64,000 bases of DNA, from NCBI RefSeq assembly GCF_900142385.1, contig NZ_FRAQ01000001.1, positions 806,001-870,000 of the forward strand, given 5' to 3'. The notes below the pieces were generated by a model. It saw only the letters and a program-made list of their open reading frames with translations, had not been told where the DNA came from and made no database searches. Position numbers and translations under genes: made by a program. Source of the stretch: Marinobacter antarcticus (GTDB lineage Bacteria; Pseudomonadota; Gammaproteobacteria; Pseudomonadales; Oleiphilaceae). Below are positions 1 to 9,199 of this stretch, in pieces (the stretch's first letter is position 1; the number at the start of each line of letters is the position of its first letter).

Positions 1-1555
1 ATAGAATGTTGGTCTGGTCGGCAATGTCGTTGATCAGGGATACGATGTCACCGATCTCCTGGGAAGATTCACCCAGACGCTTGATCCGCTTCGATGTTTC
101 CTGGATCTGCTCGCGGATGTTATCCATGCCGCGGATGGTGTTCTGTACCACTTCTGCGCCTTTCTTGGCGATGGCAACCGAGCGTTCCGCAACCGCTGAA
201 GATTCTGCAGCGTTGGAAGATACCTGGTCGATGGATACGGCCATTTCGTTAACAGCTGCAGAGGCGCCGGCAATTTCCTGAGCCTGGTGCTCAGATGCAT
301 CTGCCAGGTGCATGGCAGTGGACTGGGTTTCCTGGGCTGCTGAGGCCACACGTACCGCTGTGCCACGAATCGCCTGTACCAACCCGCGCATCTGGTCGAT
401 CGCGTAGTTGATGGAGTCGGCGATGGCGCCGGTAAAGTCCTCGGTTACTGTGGCTTCTGCGGTAAGGTCACCGTCGGCCAGATCGGCCAGTTCGTCCAGC
501 AGCCGAAGGATCGCATTCTGGTTCTGCTCATTCTGCTCCTGAGTAGTTGCAAGACGCGCTTGGGCTTCCCGGTACAGAGCAAGGCCGATAAACACTACCA
601 TGGCGGCCATGGCAGCCAGAATGAAAAAAGCCAGAGTCGGGCTGACAAGCCGCGAGCCGCTCTGGGCGCGGAAGCTTTCGGCCAGAACAGAGAGCTCAGA
701 AAGCAGGATTTCGGAATTCTGGAAGATGTCGCTGGCTGCGGTGCGTACCTTGAAGAGGTCGGGAGAAGCTTCAAGGATAGCGTCTACGTTCTGGGAAACG
801 AACGCGAACAGTTCATCAACCGCTTCCAGGCCGTAAATGGCATCTTCGTCGTTTACTTTCGAAATGCCCATGGCCGGATTGCCGTTAAGCTGACCCTCGA
901 GCACCCGGCCAAACAGGCTGGCGTCGCGGCCAAACCGGTCGGCGGCGATAACAGCGTCTTCGTCACCGGAAAGTACGTTGTTTACCGAGCGAACAATCCG
1001 CTCTGCCAGCAGTGACTGGCGTTGTGCCAGTGCAATCTGTTCAGACGGCGCTTTGTTGTCCAGCAGGATCTGTACGATATCGTCGTACTCAACCTGAAGC
1101 TGAGGAATGGTTTCGTTCAGGGTACGCGCTACTTCGTGCAGGCCAAGCACGGCATCCCGGGTGGTCAGAATGCTGTCAGCGTTCTCGCGTACCGTGTTCC
1201 AGTGTTGCTGAACACCGCTCTCGCGGGCCAGTTCACTAGGTGGCAGGCCGGTTTCCGGGTTGCCTTCGGTCACGTTTGCCCAGAGCTGCTGGAATTCATC
1301 GCGGGAGCGGCGCAACTGGTTGAATGCCTCGGCGGTACCGCCGGCGGCCTCAGTCGCGTTTTTCGCGATTTCCTGTGAAAGCACCCTCAGATCAGCTGAG
1401 TTGGCGATGTATTCCTGATCGTTCTGGCTGTCCCTGTTAACAATAAACAGGACCACAACGAGCAGGACAGTGAGTGCGATCAGTGAGGCGATCAAGCCGG
1501 CAACGAGCTTGTTGCCTCCCTGGCCTGTACCGATTCTTCCGGCTCTGTTTTTCAT
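1..1555 (-). CDS. pilJ: Twitching-motility methyl-accepting chemotaxis protein PilJ (3' end outside window)
   Basis: Membrane chemoreceptor-like sensor of the Pil-Chp pathway, which controls type IV pilus motility. Reading the minus strand from the ATG at 1555 gives an uninterrupted frame to the window edge (about 518 residues). A first membrane segment lies at about residues 18-40, then a long periplasmic helical region rich in Q, E and N, a second membrane segment at about 302-325, and a cytoplasmic methyl-accepting coiled coil. The last visible residues, ending INDIADQTNIL, match the approach to the conserved signalling hairpin, so the adaptor-binding tip and C-terminus lie outside. It follows pilI by about 90 bases in the pilGHIJ order of Pseudomonas, which strongly supports PilJ over a generic chemoreceptor. 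Confidence 0.93.
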   Translation of the reverse strand, partial: MKNRAGRIGTGQGGNKLVAGLIASLIALTVLLVVVLFIVNRDSQNDQEYIANSADLRVLSQEIAKNATEAAGGTAEAFNQLRRSRDEFQQLWANVTEGNPETGLPPSELARESGVQQHWNTVRENADSILTTRDAVLGLHEVARTLNETIPQLQVEYDDIVQILLDNKAPSEQIALAQRQSLLAERIVRSVNNVLSGDEDAVIAADRFGRDASLFGRVLEGQLNGNPAMGISKVNDEDAIYGLEAVDELFAFVSQNVDAILEASPDLFKVRTAASDIFQNSEILLSELSVLAESFRAQSGSRLVSPTLAFFILAAMAAMVVFIGLALYREAQARLATTQEQNEQNQNAILRLLDELADLADGDLTAEATVTEDFTGAIADSINYAIDQMRGLVQAIRGTAVRVASAAQETQSTAMHLADASEHQAQEIAGASAAVNEMAVSIDQVSSNAAESSAVAERSVAIAKKGAEVVQNTIRGMDNIREQIQETSKRIKRLGESSQEIGDIVSLINDIADQTNIL

Positions 1556-1646
1556 TTTCTGGCTCCCGGCCTCTTCAAGAATTTGGCAAGTTGTTTTAAT
1601 CAGGCTTCAGGCAGTCAGGGCGTTTGTCCTGCCACGGTCATCACCC

Positions 1647-2192
1647 TTACCACTGTGCGACGTCGAGAAAGCGTTCGTCTTCGAGCAGGTCGACGGCGGA
1701 AAACACTTTCCAGACTTCTTCGTTTCGTTCATAGCCGCCTGCGACAAACGGTTGAACGTTTTCAGGCACACCCGTTGGCGCTGCCTTGAAACTGTCGGTT
1801 GCAAAGTACTGCATGCCCAGTACAGTATCGACGACCAGACCACTGAAAATATCGCCTTGTTCAACAACAAGAACCCGTCGTTCCCGCGGGCTGCGGGATG
1901 AGCGGGGAATGTCAAAGAATCCGGCAAGATCTACCAGGGGGAGAAGGCGACCGCGAACGTTGGCAGCACCCATCAAAAATGGCCGCACTCCCGGAATGTG
2001 CGTAAACCGGGGAACGTGCAGTATCTCAGTGACCTCACCCATGGGAGCCACATAGTGCTCACCTGCAAGAACAAAGCCGATGCCATTCCACAGTTCTACG
2101 GCTTCCTGTTGTTCCGGCAGGCCAGCGGCCATGGACCGGCTGCGCTGGGCGATATCCGTCAGAACGGCAAAGGGGGCGACCTGGGCGGACAT
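1647..2192 (-). CDS. pilI: Twitching-motility CheW-like adaptor PilI
   Basis: CheW-domain scaffold that couples the PilJ receptor to the ChpA histidine kinase in type IV pilus chemosensing. The 181-residue product is a single CheW-like domain from about residue 35 to 170, recognisable by GIGFVLAGEHYVAPMGEV, the segment with FLMGAANVRGRLLPLVDL, and the stretch with LVVEQGDIFSGLVVD. There is no receiver or kinase domain. It sits between pilH and pilJ on the same strand, about 20 bases after pilH, so co-transcription is likely. The ATG at 2192 gives the usual family length. Confidence 0.92.
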   Translation of the reverse strand: MSAQVAPFAVLTDIAQRSRSMAAGLPEQQEAVELWNGIGFVLAGEHYVAPMGEVTEILHVPRFTHIPGVRPFLMGAANVRGRLLPLVDLAGFFDIPRSSRSPRERRVLVVEQGDIFSGLVVDTVLGMQYFATDSFKAAPTGVPENVQPFVAGGYERNEEVWKVFSAVDLLEDERFLDVAQW

Positions 2193-2212
2193 GCTTACTC
2201 CACGGTTAGGGA

Positions 2213-2575
2213 TCAGGCAATCAGACTGTTGATTGTCTTGATCAGGTCGTCTTCGTTAACCGGCTTTACCAGATACCCTTTGGCGCCTTGGCGGGTGCCC
2301 CACACGCGGTCGGTTTCCTGATCTTTGGTGGTAACAATAATGACAGGGATGGACGCCGTTTCCGGAGCTCGGGTCAGTTGGCGGGTTGCCTGAAAACCGT
2401 TGAGGCCAGGCATGACCACATCCATGAGCACCAGATCCGGGGTTTCTGCGCGAGCCTTTGCAACACCATCGGCGCCATTATCGGCGGTAAGCACGTCGTG
2501 TTTGTGCTTTTCCAGAATGGTGGAGATTTTCTTAACCTCGGTAGGAGAGTCATCAACAATCAGAATGCGAGCCAT
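2213..2575 (-). CDS. pilH: Twitching-motility response regulator PilH
   Basis: Single-domain CheY-like receiver of the Pil-Chp system. The 120 residues form one receiver fold. The acidic pair D8-D9 sits in ARILIVDDS, the phosphoacceptor is D52 in LVLMDVVMP, and the conserved lysine is in YLVKPV near the C-terminus. There is no output domain, so it acts by protein contact or as a phosphate sink. It follows pilG by 32 bases on the same strand. The assignment as PilH rather than another CheY-like protein rests on the position pilG-pilH-pilI-pilJ. Confidence 0.92.
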   Translation of the reverse strand: MARILIVDDSPTEVKKISTILEKHKHDVLTADNGADGVAKARAETPDLVLMDVVMPGLNGFQATRQLTRAPETASIPVIIVTTKDQETDRVWGTRQGAKGYLVKPVNEDDLIKTINSLIA

Positions 2576-2607
2576 GGGTTCCTCGATGGTTCTTTGTGTC
2601 AGCAGGT

Positions 2608-3000
2608 TTACTGTGTCGTCACGGGTAGATAGTGACGGATCGTATTGAGCAGCTCATCTTTGCTGAACGGTTTGGTCAGATATTCGTCAGAGCCGACGAT
2701 ACGGCCCTTGGCTTTATCGAAAAGCCCGTCCTTGCTGGACAGCATGATGACCGGCGTCTTTTTGAAAGAGGAATTATTCTTGATGAGCGCGCAGGTCTGA
2801 TAGCCGTCCAGGCGAGGCATCATGATATCCACAAAAATGATGTCCGGTTGTGAGTCGGCAATTTTGGCCAGAGCATCAAAACCGTCTGTCGCGGTGATAA
2901 CCTCACAGCCAACCTTTTTCAGGAGGGTTTCTGCGGTGCGACGGATGGTTTTACTGTCGTCGATCACCATGATCTTCAAGTTCTCGAAGTTGTCATCCAT
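2608..3000 (-). CDS. pilG: Twitching-motility response regulator PilG
   Basis: First gene of the pilGHIJ operon, a stand-alone receiver that promotes pilus extension in Pseudomonas. The 130-residue product has the receiver signature IMVIDDSKTIRR with D14 and D15, phosphoacceptor D58 in IIFVDIMMPRLDGYQ, switch residues in VIMLSSKDG and lysine in LTKPFSKDEL. It is divergent from gshB across a 298-base intergenic region. The pilG-gshB divergent pairing is also found in Pseudomonas, which supports the name. Confidence 0.93.
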   Translation of the reverse strand: MDDNFENLKIMVIDDSKTIRRTAETLLKKVGCEVITATDGFDALAKIADSQPDIIFVDIMMPRLDGYQTCALIKNNSSFKKTPVIMLSSKDGLFDKAKGRIVGSDEYLTKPFSKDELLNTIRHYLPVTTQ

Positions 3001-3298
3001 TATCCAGGTGCCTTGCGCTCAGCGACTGTCATTGTTTTCAAACGAGGGTTTTAGCATAAACCTTAAGGTTCTTCTATAAACCCCGATCATTTATAGATTA
3101 TCGATGGCCCGATAAAAAGTATTACTTTGTGACCAAATGTACTTCTGCCTGAAACATCACGTAATCGACCAAGGATTTCTCCGGATGCATTCAAGGCTCG
3201 GGTACAATACCATCTGGTGTCGCAGCATAGCACTTATTGTCCGGTTCACTCTGCAGACCGGTTCGTGTTTTTAACCCCTCAGGAGCGCAAGAGGCACT
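3001..3298. other. Divergent intergenic region pilG/gshB
   Basis: 298 bases without a gene, between the divergent pilG and gshB starts. The part next to pilG (about 3050-3130) is A+T-rich, which suits the pil operon promoter. On the plus strand a TACAAT hexamer at 3203-3208 could be a -10 element for gshB, but no convincing -35 box stands 16-18 bases upstream. No hairpin or repeat was seen. Confidence 0.4.
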
Positions 3299-4252
3299 AT
3301 GACAGTTCGACTCGGGATCGTGATGGATCCGATTGAGGATATCCATTTCAAAAAAGACAGTTCACTGGCGATGTTGCTGGCGGCGCAAAACCGCGGCTGG
3401 GAAATCGAGTACATGGAGCTGCCAGACTTGTATATGGATGGTGGCAAAGCCATGGCCCATACGCGCAGCCTCACGGTGCACATGGATCCGGAGAACTGGT
3501 ACGGCTTCGGCCCGGCCAGGGATCGCGCTCTGGGCGATCTCGATGCGATTCTTATGCGCAAGGATCCGCCCGTGGATCGCGAGTTCCTGATTGCCACCTA
3601 CATTCTTGAATCTGCGGAGCAGCAGGGCGCCCTGGTGGTTAACCCCGCAGCAACCCTGCGTGATTGTAATGAAAAACTGTTTGCTACCCAGTTCGAGGAT
3701 CTTACGCCGCCGTTGCTGGTAAGCCGGTCGTCGAAGCGTTTCCGGGAGTTTTACGCGGAACACGGTGACGTTATCATGAAGCCGGTTGATGGTATGGGTG
3801 GCCACTCTATCTTCCGCATCAAGGAAAACGACTTTAATCTGGGCGTGATTATTGAAACGCTGACCAACTATGGCGCTCATCAGGCCATGGCCCAGAAATA
3901 CATTCCGGAAATCAGCGACGGCGACAAGCGCATTCTGATGATCGAGGGTGAGGCAGTGCCTTACTCGCTTGCACGGATTCCCTCGCAAGGCGAGAATCGC
4001 GGCAATCTGGCGGCCGGTGGCAGGGGCGAGGGCCGCGAGCTCACTGCCCGTGATCGTGAGATCTGTGCGCGGGTTGCGCCGGTTATCAAAGAAAAAGGTC
4101 TGATGTTTGTAGGCCTGGATGTGATCGGTGATTATCTTACCGAAATCAATGTGACCAGCCCGACCTGTATCCGGGAGCTGGATGATGCTTTCGGAACAGA
4201 CATTGCGGGTTTGCTGATGGACGCCGTCGAGAAACGTCTTAACCGGAGCTGA
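3299..4252 (+). CDS. gshB: Glutathione synthetase
   Basis: Cytosolic ligase that joins gamma-glutamylcysteine and glycine with ATP, the second step of glutathione synthesis. The 317-residue length is that of bacterial GshB. The N-terminal pre-ATP-grasp domain begins with MTVRLGIVMDPIEDIHF and contains the family stretch AILMRKDPPVDREF. The ATP-grasp part follows, with MKPVDGMGGHSIFRI, a glycine-rich loop near NLAAGGRGEGR, and the metal/ATP region FVGLDVIGDYLTEINVTSP. The ATG at 3299 is preceded by the purine-rich AGGAGCG. It may head a transcript with tonB, which starts 46 bases after it. Confidence 0.97.
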   Translation: MTVRLGIVMDPIEDIHFKKDSSLAMLLAAQNRGWEIEYMELPDLYMDGGKAMAHTRSLTVHMDPENWYGFGPARDRALGDLDAILMRKDPPVDREFLIATYILESAEQQGALVVNPAATLRDCNEKLFATQFEDLTPPLLVSRSSKRFREFYAEHGDVIMKPVDGMGGHSIFRIKENDFNLGVIIETLTNYGAHQAMAQKYIPEISDGDKRILMIEGEAVPYSLARIPSQGENRGNLAAGGRGEGRELTARDREICARVAPVIKEKGLMFVGLDVIGDYLTEINVTSPTCIRELDDAFGTDIAGLLMDAVEKRLNRS

Positions 4253-4297
4253 CGGGGAAATCATGGATCAGGGCCAACGACAGGAACGGGCGCAGTA

Positions 4298-5164
4298 ATG
4301 GCAGTGCAGGTAAGCGATTTCGACAGGTTTTCCTTTACGCTGTTCATGGCGTTGGTTGTGCATGCAGTTGTGGTGCTGGGGATTACCTTTGCCCCTGAGT
4401 CGCCGCGATCTTCTGCCCAGACCATGGAAATTACCCTGTCGCAGTTTGATGACGAGCAGGCGCCTGAGAAGGCAGATTTCCTGGCCCAGACCAGCCAGCA
4501 GGGCAGTGGCACCGAGGAAGAGCCCCGGGAGATGACCACTCCGCAGCCCTCCGAAGTCAGTCAGCCAGAGGTGGCTCAGGTACAGCCCGAGCCACAGGCA
4601 CAAACCGAGCCGGTTCGCCGCCAGGAACAGACGGTTGTGCAGACTCAAAGCCAGTCGAGCCGGCAGGTTCAGAAGCCTGAGCAGCGCACCAGGCCGGAAG
4701 AAGAGCCGTTGCCGGTAAAAGAAAAGAAAAGCCTGATGGAGCGCAGCCTTGAGATCGCCAGTCTTGAGGCCCGGTTCGACGCCCAGCAACAGGCTTATGC
4801 CCGGAAACCCAGAGTGATGAGGGTGACGGCGGCCTCCACCCTGAAGTCTACCAACGCCTGGTATGTGCAGAACTGGGTCAGCAAGGTGACGCGAGTCGGG
4901 AACATCAATTATCCCACCGAAGCCCGCCGTGCCGGAGTCTATGGCACCCTGCGAATGCTGGTATCCATGCAGAAAGATGGCACAATAAAGGAAGTGGCCG
5001 TTCTGCAATCGTCCGGAAGCACCCTGCTTGATGACGCGGCGATTCGTATTGTCAGGATGGCTGCACCGTTCGCACCCTTTCCGGATGAGATGCGGAAAGA
5101 GGTGGACGAACTGGAAATCATACGCACCTGGTCCTTCCAGCAACGGGGGCTGACATCCGGATGA
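4298..5164 (+). CDS. tonB: Energy transducer TonB
   Basis: Periplasm-spanning protein that passes proton-motive force from ExbB/ExbD to outer-membrane receptors. The 288-residue product has a short cytoplasmic start, one membrane segment at about residues 12-30, a Pro/Glu/Gln-rich stretch at about 45-150, and a C-terminal TonB domain from about 200, seen in YPTEARRAGVYGTLRMLVSM and the later AAIRIVRMAAPFAPFP. No exbB or exbD is adjacent. The same gshB-tonB-algH order occurs in Pseudomonas relatives. Its stop overlaps the algH start by four bases (ATGA). Confidence 0.9.
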   Translation: MAVQVSDFDRFSFTLFMALVVHAVVVLGITFAPESPRSSAQTMEITLSQFDDEQAPEKADFLAQTSQQGSGTEEEPREMTTPQPSEVSQPEVAQVQPEPQAQTEPVRRQEQTVVQTQSQSSRQVQKPEQRTRPEEEPLPVKEKKSLMERSLEIASLEARFDAQQQAYARKPRVMRVTAASTLKSTNAWYVQNWVSKVTRVGNINYPTEARRAGVYGTLRMLVSMQKDGTIKEVAVLQSSGSTLLDDAAIRIVRMAAPFAPFPDEMRKEVDELEIIRTWSFQQRGLTSG

Positions 5165-5727
5165 CGGCATCGAAACATTCTCCTCACAGTCTGAGACATC
5201 ACTTTCTGGTGGCGTCGCCTTATCTGGCGGACCCCCGGTTCCACGGCGCTGTTATATACCTCTGCGAACACTCCGATGACGGCGCCCTCGGGTTGATGAT
5301 CAACCAGCCTCTGGATATCCATCTTGGGGAAATTCTGGAGCAGCTCGACCTCCAGGGCGGGGAGCTGGATCTGCCAGTATTCAGTGGTGGTCCGGTTGAG
5401 ACGGAGCGGGGTTTCGTTCTGCATTCGCCGGGCGCCAACTGGCAGAACACCGCTCGAGTCACTGACGACGTTATGCTGACGACCTCCCGTGACATACTCG
5501 CCGGCATTGGTCAAAACGAAGGCCCGGAAGAGTTTCTGATGGCTCTGGGCTATTCCGGTTGGGGTGAAGGACAGTTGGAAGATGAGTTAGGAAGCAACGC
5601 CTGGCTGACCTGTCCGGCAACTACAGATATCCTGTTCCGAACACCTTGGGCTGACCGGTACAGCGCCGTCCTCAAGTTAATCGGGATTGACTTGAATCAG
5701 CTCAGTGAGACGGTGGGGCATGCCTGA
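5161..5727 (+). CDS. algH: YqgE/AlgH family protein
   Basis: Member of the UPF0301 family, of unsettled biochemical function; in Pseudomonas the homologue affects alginate and other outputs. The 188-residue product has the family landmarks HHFLVASPYLADPRFHGAVI at the start, GALGLMINQPLDI, FSGGPVETERGFVLH and LGYSGWGEGQLEDEL. It overlaps tonB upstream by four bases and ruvX downstream by eight, indicating translational coupling. algH beside ruvX is a widely conserved pairing. Confidence 0.93.
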   Translation: MTASKHSPHSLRHHFLVASPYLADPRFHGAVIYLCEHSDDGALGLMINQPLDIHLGEILEQLDLQGGELDLPVFSGGPVETERGFVLHSPGANWQNTARVTDDVMLTTSRDILAGIGQNEGPEEFLMALGYSGWGEGQLEDELGSNAWLTCPATTDILFRTPWADRYSAVLKLIGIDLNQLSETVGHA

Positions 5728-6151
5728 AGCCGGCCGTCGCAGTGTTATGGCGTTTGATTTCGGGCTACGTCGTATTGGCGTGGCTACCGGCCAAGAGATG
5801 CTTGGCACAGGCCAGCCTCTGGCCATGATCCCCGCCGATAACGGAATGCCGGACTGGCATCAGCTCGAAAAGCTACTGGCGGAATGGCAGCCAGATCTGG
5901 TGCTGGTAGGCCTGCCCCTGAACATGGACGACAGCGAAAACGATATGTGTGGCCGCGCCCGCAAATTCGGTAAACGCCTGCATGGTCGCTTTCATGTCTC
6001 GATTGAAATGGTGGATGAACGCCTGACCAGTTACGAAGCCAAGGGCGAAGTGATGGCTGCCGGTGGTAGCCGGGATTTCGGTCGCCACGGAGTGGACGAC
6101 CGTGCAGCGGTGCTGATACTGGAAACCTGGTGTCGGCTGCAGACAGTTTAG
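5720..6151 (+). CDS. ruvX: RuvX/YqgF Holliday junction resolvase-fold protein
   Basis: RNase H-fold nuclease linked to 16S rRNA 5'-end maturation and proposed as a Holliday junction resolvase. Key features are MAFDFGLRRIGVATGQ with the first catalytic Asp, LVLVGLPLNMDDSEN in the middle, the DERLTSYEA motif, and the final acidic segment GVDDRAAVLILE. I chose the ATG at 5720, inside the algH end; the frame is open to a GTG at 5705, which would add five residues. The 143-residue product matches the usual family length. Confidence 0.94.
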   Translation: MPEAGRRSVMAFDFGLRRIGVATGQEMLGTGQPLAMIPADNGMPDWHQLEKLLAEWQPDLVLVGLPLNMDDSENDMCGRARKFGKRLHGRFHVSIEMVDERLTSYEAKGEVMAAGGSRDFGRHGVDDRAAVLILETWCRLQTV

Positions 6152-6166
6152 AGAAGCGAGAACGTA

Positions 6167-6676
6167 ATGAGCGCATTGCTTGATGTGGACGAGTTGATGG
6201 ATAGGCTGGAAACGGAGCTACGTCGCCTGCTCATACAGCGTGGTATCGAGTCGCCGGTGCTGATAGGCATTCGTACTGGCGGAGTCTGGGTGGCGGATAT
6301 CCTTGGCAAACGCCTTGGTATTGAGGGGCCGTTCGGGAAGCTGGATATATCATTCTACCGGGATGACTTCAGCCGGATTGGCCTGAATCCGAAGGTCACG
6401 CCCTCGAGCCTGCCTTTGGACACCGAAGGCAGGAATATCATATTGGTCGACGACGTCATAATGAGTGGTCGCACCATACGTGCTGCGATGAACGAAATTT
6501 TCGATTACGGCCGGCCGGCCAGTATCATACTCGCCACCCTGATTGATCTCGGTGCACGCGAGCTGCCAATTCAGCCTGATGTGGCAGGGCAGTCGCTGGT
6601 GCTTGGAGCGCAGCAGCGCGTAAAACTTCGCGGCCCGGATCCGCTCCGAATCGAACTCCAGGAAGCCGGACAGTAA
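6167..6676 (+). CDS. pyrR: Pyrimidine operon regulator / uracil phosphoribosyltransferase PyrR
   Basis: Type I phosphoribosyltransferase-fold protein that precedes pyrB in many gammaproteobacteria. The 169-residue product carries the PRPP-binding signature [18 protein letters not shown] and the PyrR stretch [15 protein letters not shown] near the N-terminus. In Bacillus the homologue binds mRNA attenuators. Here I see no clear anti-terminator/terminator pair in the 27 bases between pyrR and pyrB, so RNA-based attenuation is not supported by the sequence. It may act through another site or as an enzyme. Confidence 0.93.
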   Translation: MSALLDVDELMDRLETELRRLLIQRGIESPVLIGIRTGGVWVADILGKRLGIEGPFGKLDISFYRDDFSRIGLNPKVTPSSLPLDTEGRNIILVDDVIMSGRTIRAAMNEIFDYGRPASIILATLIDLGARELPIQPDVAGQSLVLGAQQRVKLRGPDPLRIELQEAGQ

Positions 6677-6703
6677 ACTCCCGAACCCGACAGCAGGCAA
6701 ACC

Positions 6704-7726
6704 ATGACCGCAAACGCAGCTTCCCCCAACCATTTGCAGCTAACCCGGGACGGCCAGTTGCGGCATTTTCTGACTCTGGATGGTCTGGGCCGGGATCTGC
6801 TGACTGACATTCTCGATACCGCAGATTCGTTTATTGAAGTGGGTGAACGAAGCATCAAGAAAGTGCCTCTGCTGAGGGGGCGGACGGTGGTAAATCTGTT
6901 CTTCGAGTCCAGTACCCGAACCCGCAGCACGTTTGAGCTTGCTGCCAAACGGCTTTCTGCGGACGTGCTCAACCTCGATATCAATACCTCGGCCACCTCC
7001 AAGGGCGAATCGCTCTCAGACACCCTTTTGAACCTTGAGGCCATGGCCAGCGATATGTTTGTGGTGCGCCATGCCCAGAGTGGCGCGCCGCACTTTATCG
7101 CTGAGAGCGTTACCCCCGGGGTCGCTATTATCAACGCCGGTGACGGCCGCCACGCCCACCCCACCCAGGCCATGCTGGACATGCTAACCATTCGCCAGCA
7201 CAAGGGCGCGTTTGAAGGCCTTAAAGTTGCCATAGTGGGGGACATCCTGCACTCACGGGTCGCTCGCTCCCAGATCCGTGCGCTGAATGAGCTGGGTGCC
7301 GAACAGATCCGTGTGATTGCACCCGGCACGCTGTTACCGAGTGATGTTGAGAGCCTCGGGTGCACCGTGGAATACGACATGGCCAGAGGCATGAAAGATC
7401 TGGATGTAGTGATTATGCTGCGCCTGCAGAAAGAGCGTATGGAGGGTGCTTTACTGCCGAGCGAGCGTGAGTTTTACCGGCTTTACGGATTGAGCCAGGA
7501 CAAGCTGGCACTGGCGCATCCGGAATGCATTGTCATGCATCCGGGGCCGATTAACCGCGGTGTGGAAATCGAGTCCGCCGTGGCGGATGGTCCGCAATCG
7601 GTCATCCTGAACCAGGTCACCAATGGCATTGCCATCCGCATGGCTGTGATGTCCATGGCGATGGGCGGGCAGGTGGCAGATCGCCAGCAGAAACTGACGG
7701 AACTGACCGAACGAGGCCTGGCATGA
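6704..7726 (+). CDS. pyrB: Aspartate carbamoyltransferase catalytic subunit
   Basis: Condenses carbamoyl phosphate and aspartate in de novo pyrimidine synthesis. The 340-residue product has the carbamoyl-phosphate motif [19 protein letters not shown], the HPTQAMLD motif, and the aspartate-site region [13 protein letters not shown]. An N-terminal extension of about 25 residues before the core resembles the Pseudomonas-type enzyme, which forms a dodecamer with the pyrC' product instead of a PyrI regulatory subunit. Consistent with that, no pyrI is present, and pyrC' starts four bases before the pyrB stop (ATGA overlap). Confidence 0.96.
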   Translation: MTANAASPNHLQLTRDGQLRHFLTLDGLGRDLLTDILDTADSFIEVGERSIKKVPLLRGRTVVNLFFESSTRTRSTFELAAKRLSADVLNLDINTSATSKGESLSDTLLNLEAMASDMFVVRHAQSGAPHFIAESVTPGVAIINAGDGRHAHPTQAMLDMLTIRQHKGAFEGLKVAIVGDILHSRVARSQIRALNELGAEQIRVIAPGTLLPSDVESLGCTVEYDMARGMKDLDVVIMLRLQKERMEGALLPSEREFYRLYGLSQDKLALAHPECIVMHPGPINRGVEIESAVADGPQSVILNQVTNGIAIRMAVMSMAMGGQVADRQQKLTELTERGLA

Positions 7727-9024
7727 GTGATAACGAGAAATCCGCCGGCACCAGTCTGAAAATCACCGGCGGCCAGTTGCTGGATGGCCATGGAAGTGAG
7801 ACCGCAAACATTGCCCTGCTGATTCGTAACGGGCGCATTGCGGCCACAGGTGAGGCGGCAAAACAGGCTGATGCGGACCAGGTGTTTAACGCTGAAGGTT
7901 GTGTGATCACTGCGGGGTTTGTGGATCTGTACTGCAATCTGCGGGAGCCGGGCAATGGCCAGAAGGGCAACATTGCCTCGGAAACCCGCGCTGCGGCGCG
8001 GGGCGGATTCACGACTGTGTGCGCCTCTCCGGAAACCTCCCCGGTTAACGACTCCCGGGCCGTTACACATCTGATCCGGGACGGTGCGGCTACCAATTCC
8101 CCTATCCGGGTGTTGCCCGTGGGAGCGGTGACCCGGGGGCTGGAAGGGGAGATGCTCAGTGATATGGCGGGCCTTACCGCTGCGGGCTGTGTTGCCGTTG
8201 GTAACGGATCCCGCGGGGTGCGCAATGCGCGCATACTCCGCCGTTGCATGGCGTATGCTCAAACCTTTGGTCTTACGGTGATGTTCCGCCCGGAAAACCA
8301 GTCGCTGGCAGCAGACGGCTATGCTCATGACGGTCTGGTGACGTCCCGGCTCGGCCTGCTGGGTATTCCGGAGGTGGCAGAAACCGCATCGGTCATGGAA
8401 ATGCTTCTGCTGGCGGAAGAAACCGGCGTTCGGCTGCACCTGAGTCAACTTTCCTGCGGCCGCAGTGTTGAAATGGTCGCCGACGCGCGCCGCCGTGGAA
8501 TTGCTGTTACGGCCGATGTGGCCATGCATCAGCTTGCCTTTACAGAAGACGCGCTGGCGGGCTTTGATAGCCGTTTTCACCTGCGCCCGCCGTTGCGCTC
8601 GGAAGCGGACCGCAAGGCTCTGGTTGCCGGTGTTCGCGAGGGAGTGATCGATGCGATTGTAAGCCAGCACCTGCCCCATGACAGCGCTGCCAAACAGGCG
8701 CCCTTGCCGGCCACTGAACCTGGCCTTTCCAGTATAGAAAGTGTGCTCTCGCTGGGTCTCCGGCTGGTTCAGCGCGGTGAGCTCAAACTTGCTGAGCTGG
8801 TTCGCGGCCTGACCTCAGGCCCGGCATCGGTGATCGGCCGAACCGCAACGATCAGCAACGATGACATTGCAGACCTTTGTGTGTTTGATCCCGGCGCGTA
8901 CTGGACCCCTGGTCGTCAGTCCCTGATCTCTGCAGGTCATCACGCGCCGGTTCTGGGTCAGACGTTACCCGGTGTGGTGAGACTTACGCTGGTGGATGGA
9001 CAGGAGGTCTGGGCCAGCGCCTGA
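7723..9024 (+). CDS. pyrC': Non-catalytic dihydroorotase-like subunit PyrC' of aspartate transcarbamoylase
   Basis: Dihydroorotase-fold protein that in Pseudomonas has no dihydroorotase activity and serves as an assembly partner of PyrB. The 433-residue amidohydrolase has lost key metal ligands: the HxH of the active DxHxHxREPG motif reads [10 protein letters not shown] here, and the DHAPH-like site reads SQHLPHD. The remaining fold ([31 protein letters not shown]) is intact. It overlaps pyrB by four bases, so coupled expression with its partner is likely. A true PyrC must be encoded elsewhere in the genome. Confidence 0.93.
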   Translation: MSDNEKSAGTSLKITGGQLLDGHGSETANIALLIRNGRIAATGEAAKQADADQVFNAEGCVITAGFVDLYCNLREPGNGQKGNIASETRAAARGGFTTVCASPETSPVNDSRAVTHLIRDGAATNSPIRVLPVGAVTRGLEGEMLSDMAGLTAAGCVAVGNGSRGVRNARILRRCMAYAQTFGLTVMFRPENQSLAADGYAHDGLVTSRLGLLGIPEVAETASVMEMLLLAEETGVRLHLSQLSCGRSVEMVADARRRGIAVTADVAMHQLAFTEDALAGFDSRFHLRPPLRSEADRKALVAGVREGVIDAIVSQHLPHDSAAKQAPLPATEPGLSSIESVLSLGLRLVQRGELKLAELVRGLTSGPASVIGRTATISNDDIADLCVFDPGAYWTPGRQSLISAGHHAPVLGQTLPGVVRLTLVDGQEVWASA

Positions 9025-9053
9025 AGCCGTTAAGCCCGCCTGAAAATGCGGCG

Positions 9054-9069
9054 GAGGTTGGCCAACCTC
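9054..9069. repeat. 16-bp perfect palindrome
   Basis: GAGGTTGGCCAACCTC reads the same on both strands. It lies 30 bases after the pyrC' stop, in a stretch without a gene. No T-run follows, so it is not a standard intrinsic terminator. It could be a weak stop signal for the pyr operon, a protein-binding site, or chance. Confidence 0.45.
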
Positions 9070-9199
9070 TGTCGACGCCATCACATAATCCCGAGTGTTG
9101 CTTAAAAACTCTTGAAAAAGGGCGCCTGTGCCAACGGGCAGCTGTTTGCGATCTCGAAAACGTTTTAGCCCGCAGCGCTTACCCGCAGCGCTTAAAAGT

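Noticed and set aside
560..1378. Plus-strand open frames opposite pilJ
   Set aside because: They are shadows of the uninterrupted PilJ frame, with no recognisable protein character.
7483..8679. Long minus-strand frame of 398 codons opposite pyrB-pyrC'
   Set aside because: It is antisense to two well-supported genes and has no recognisable family; a high-GC shadow frame.
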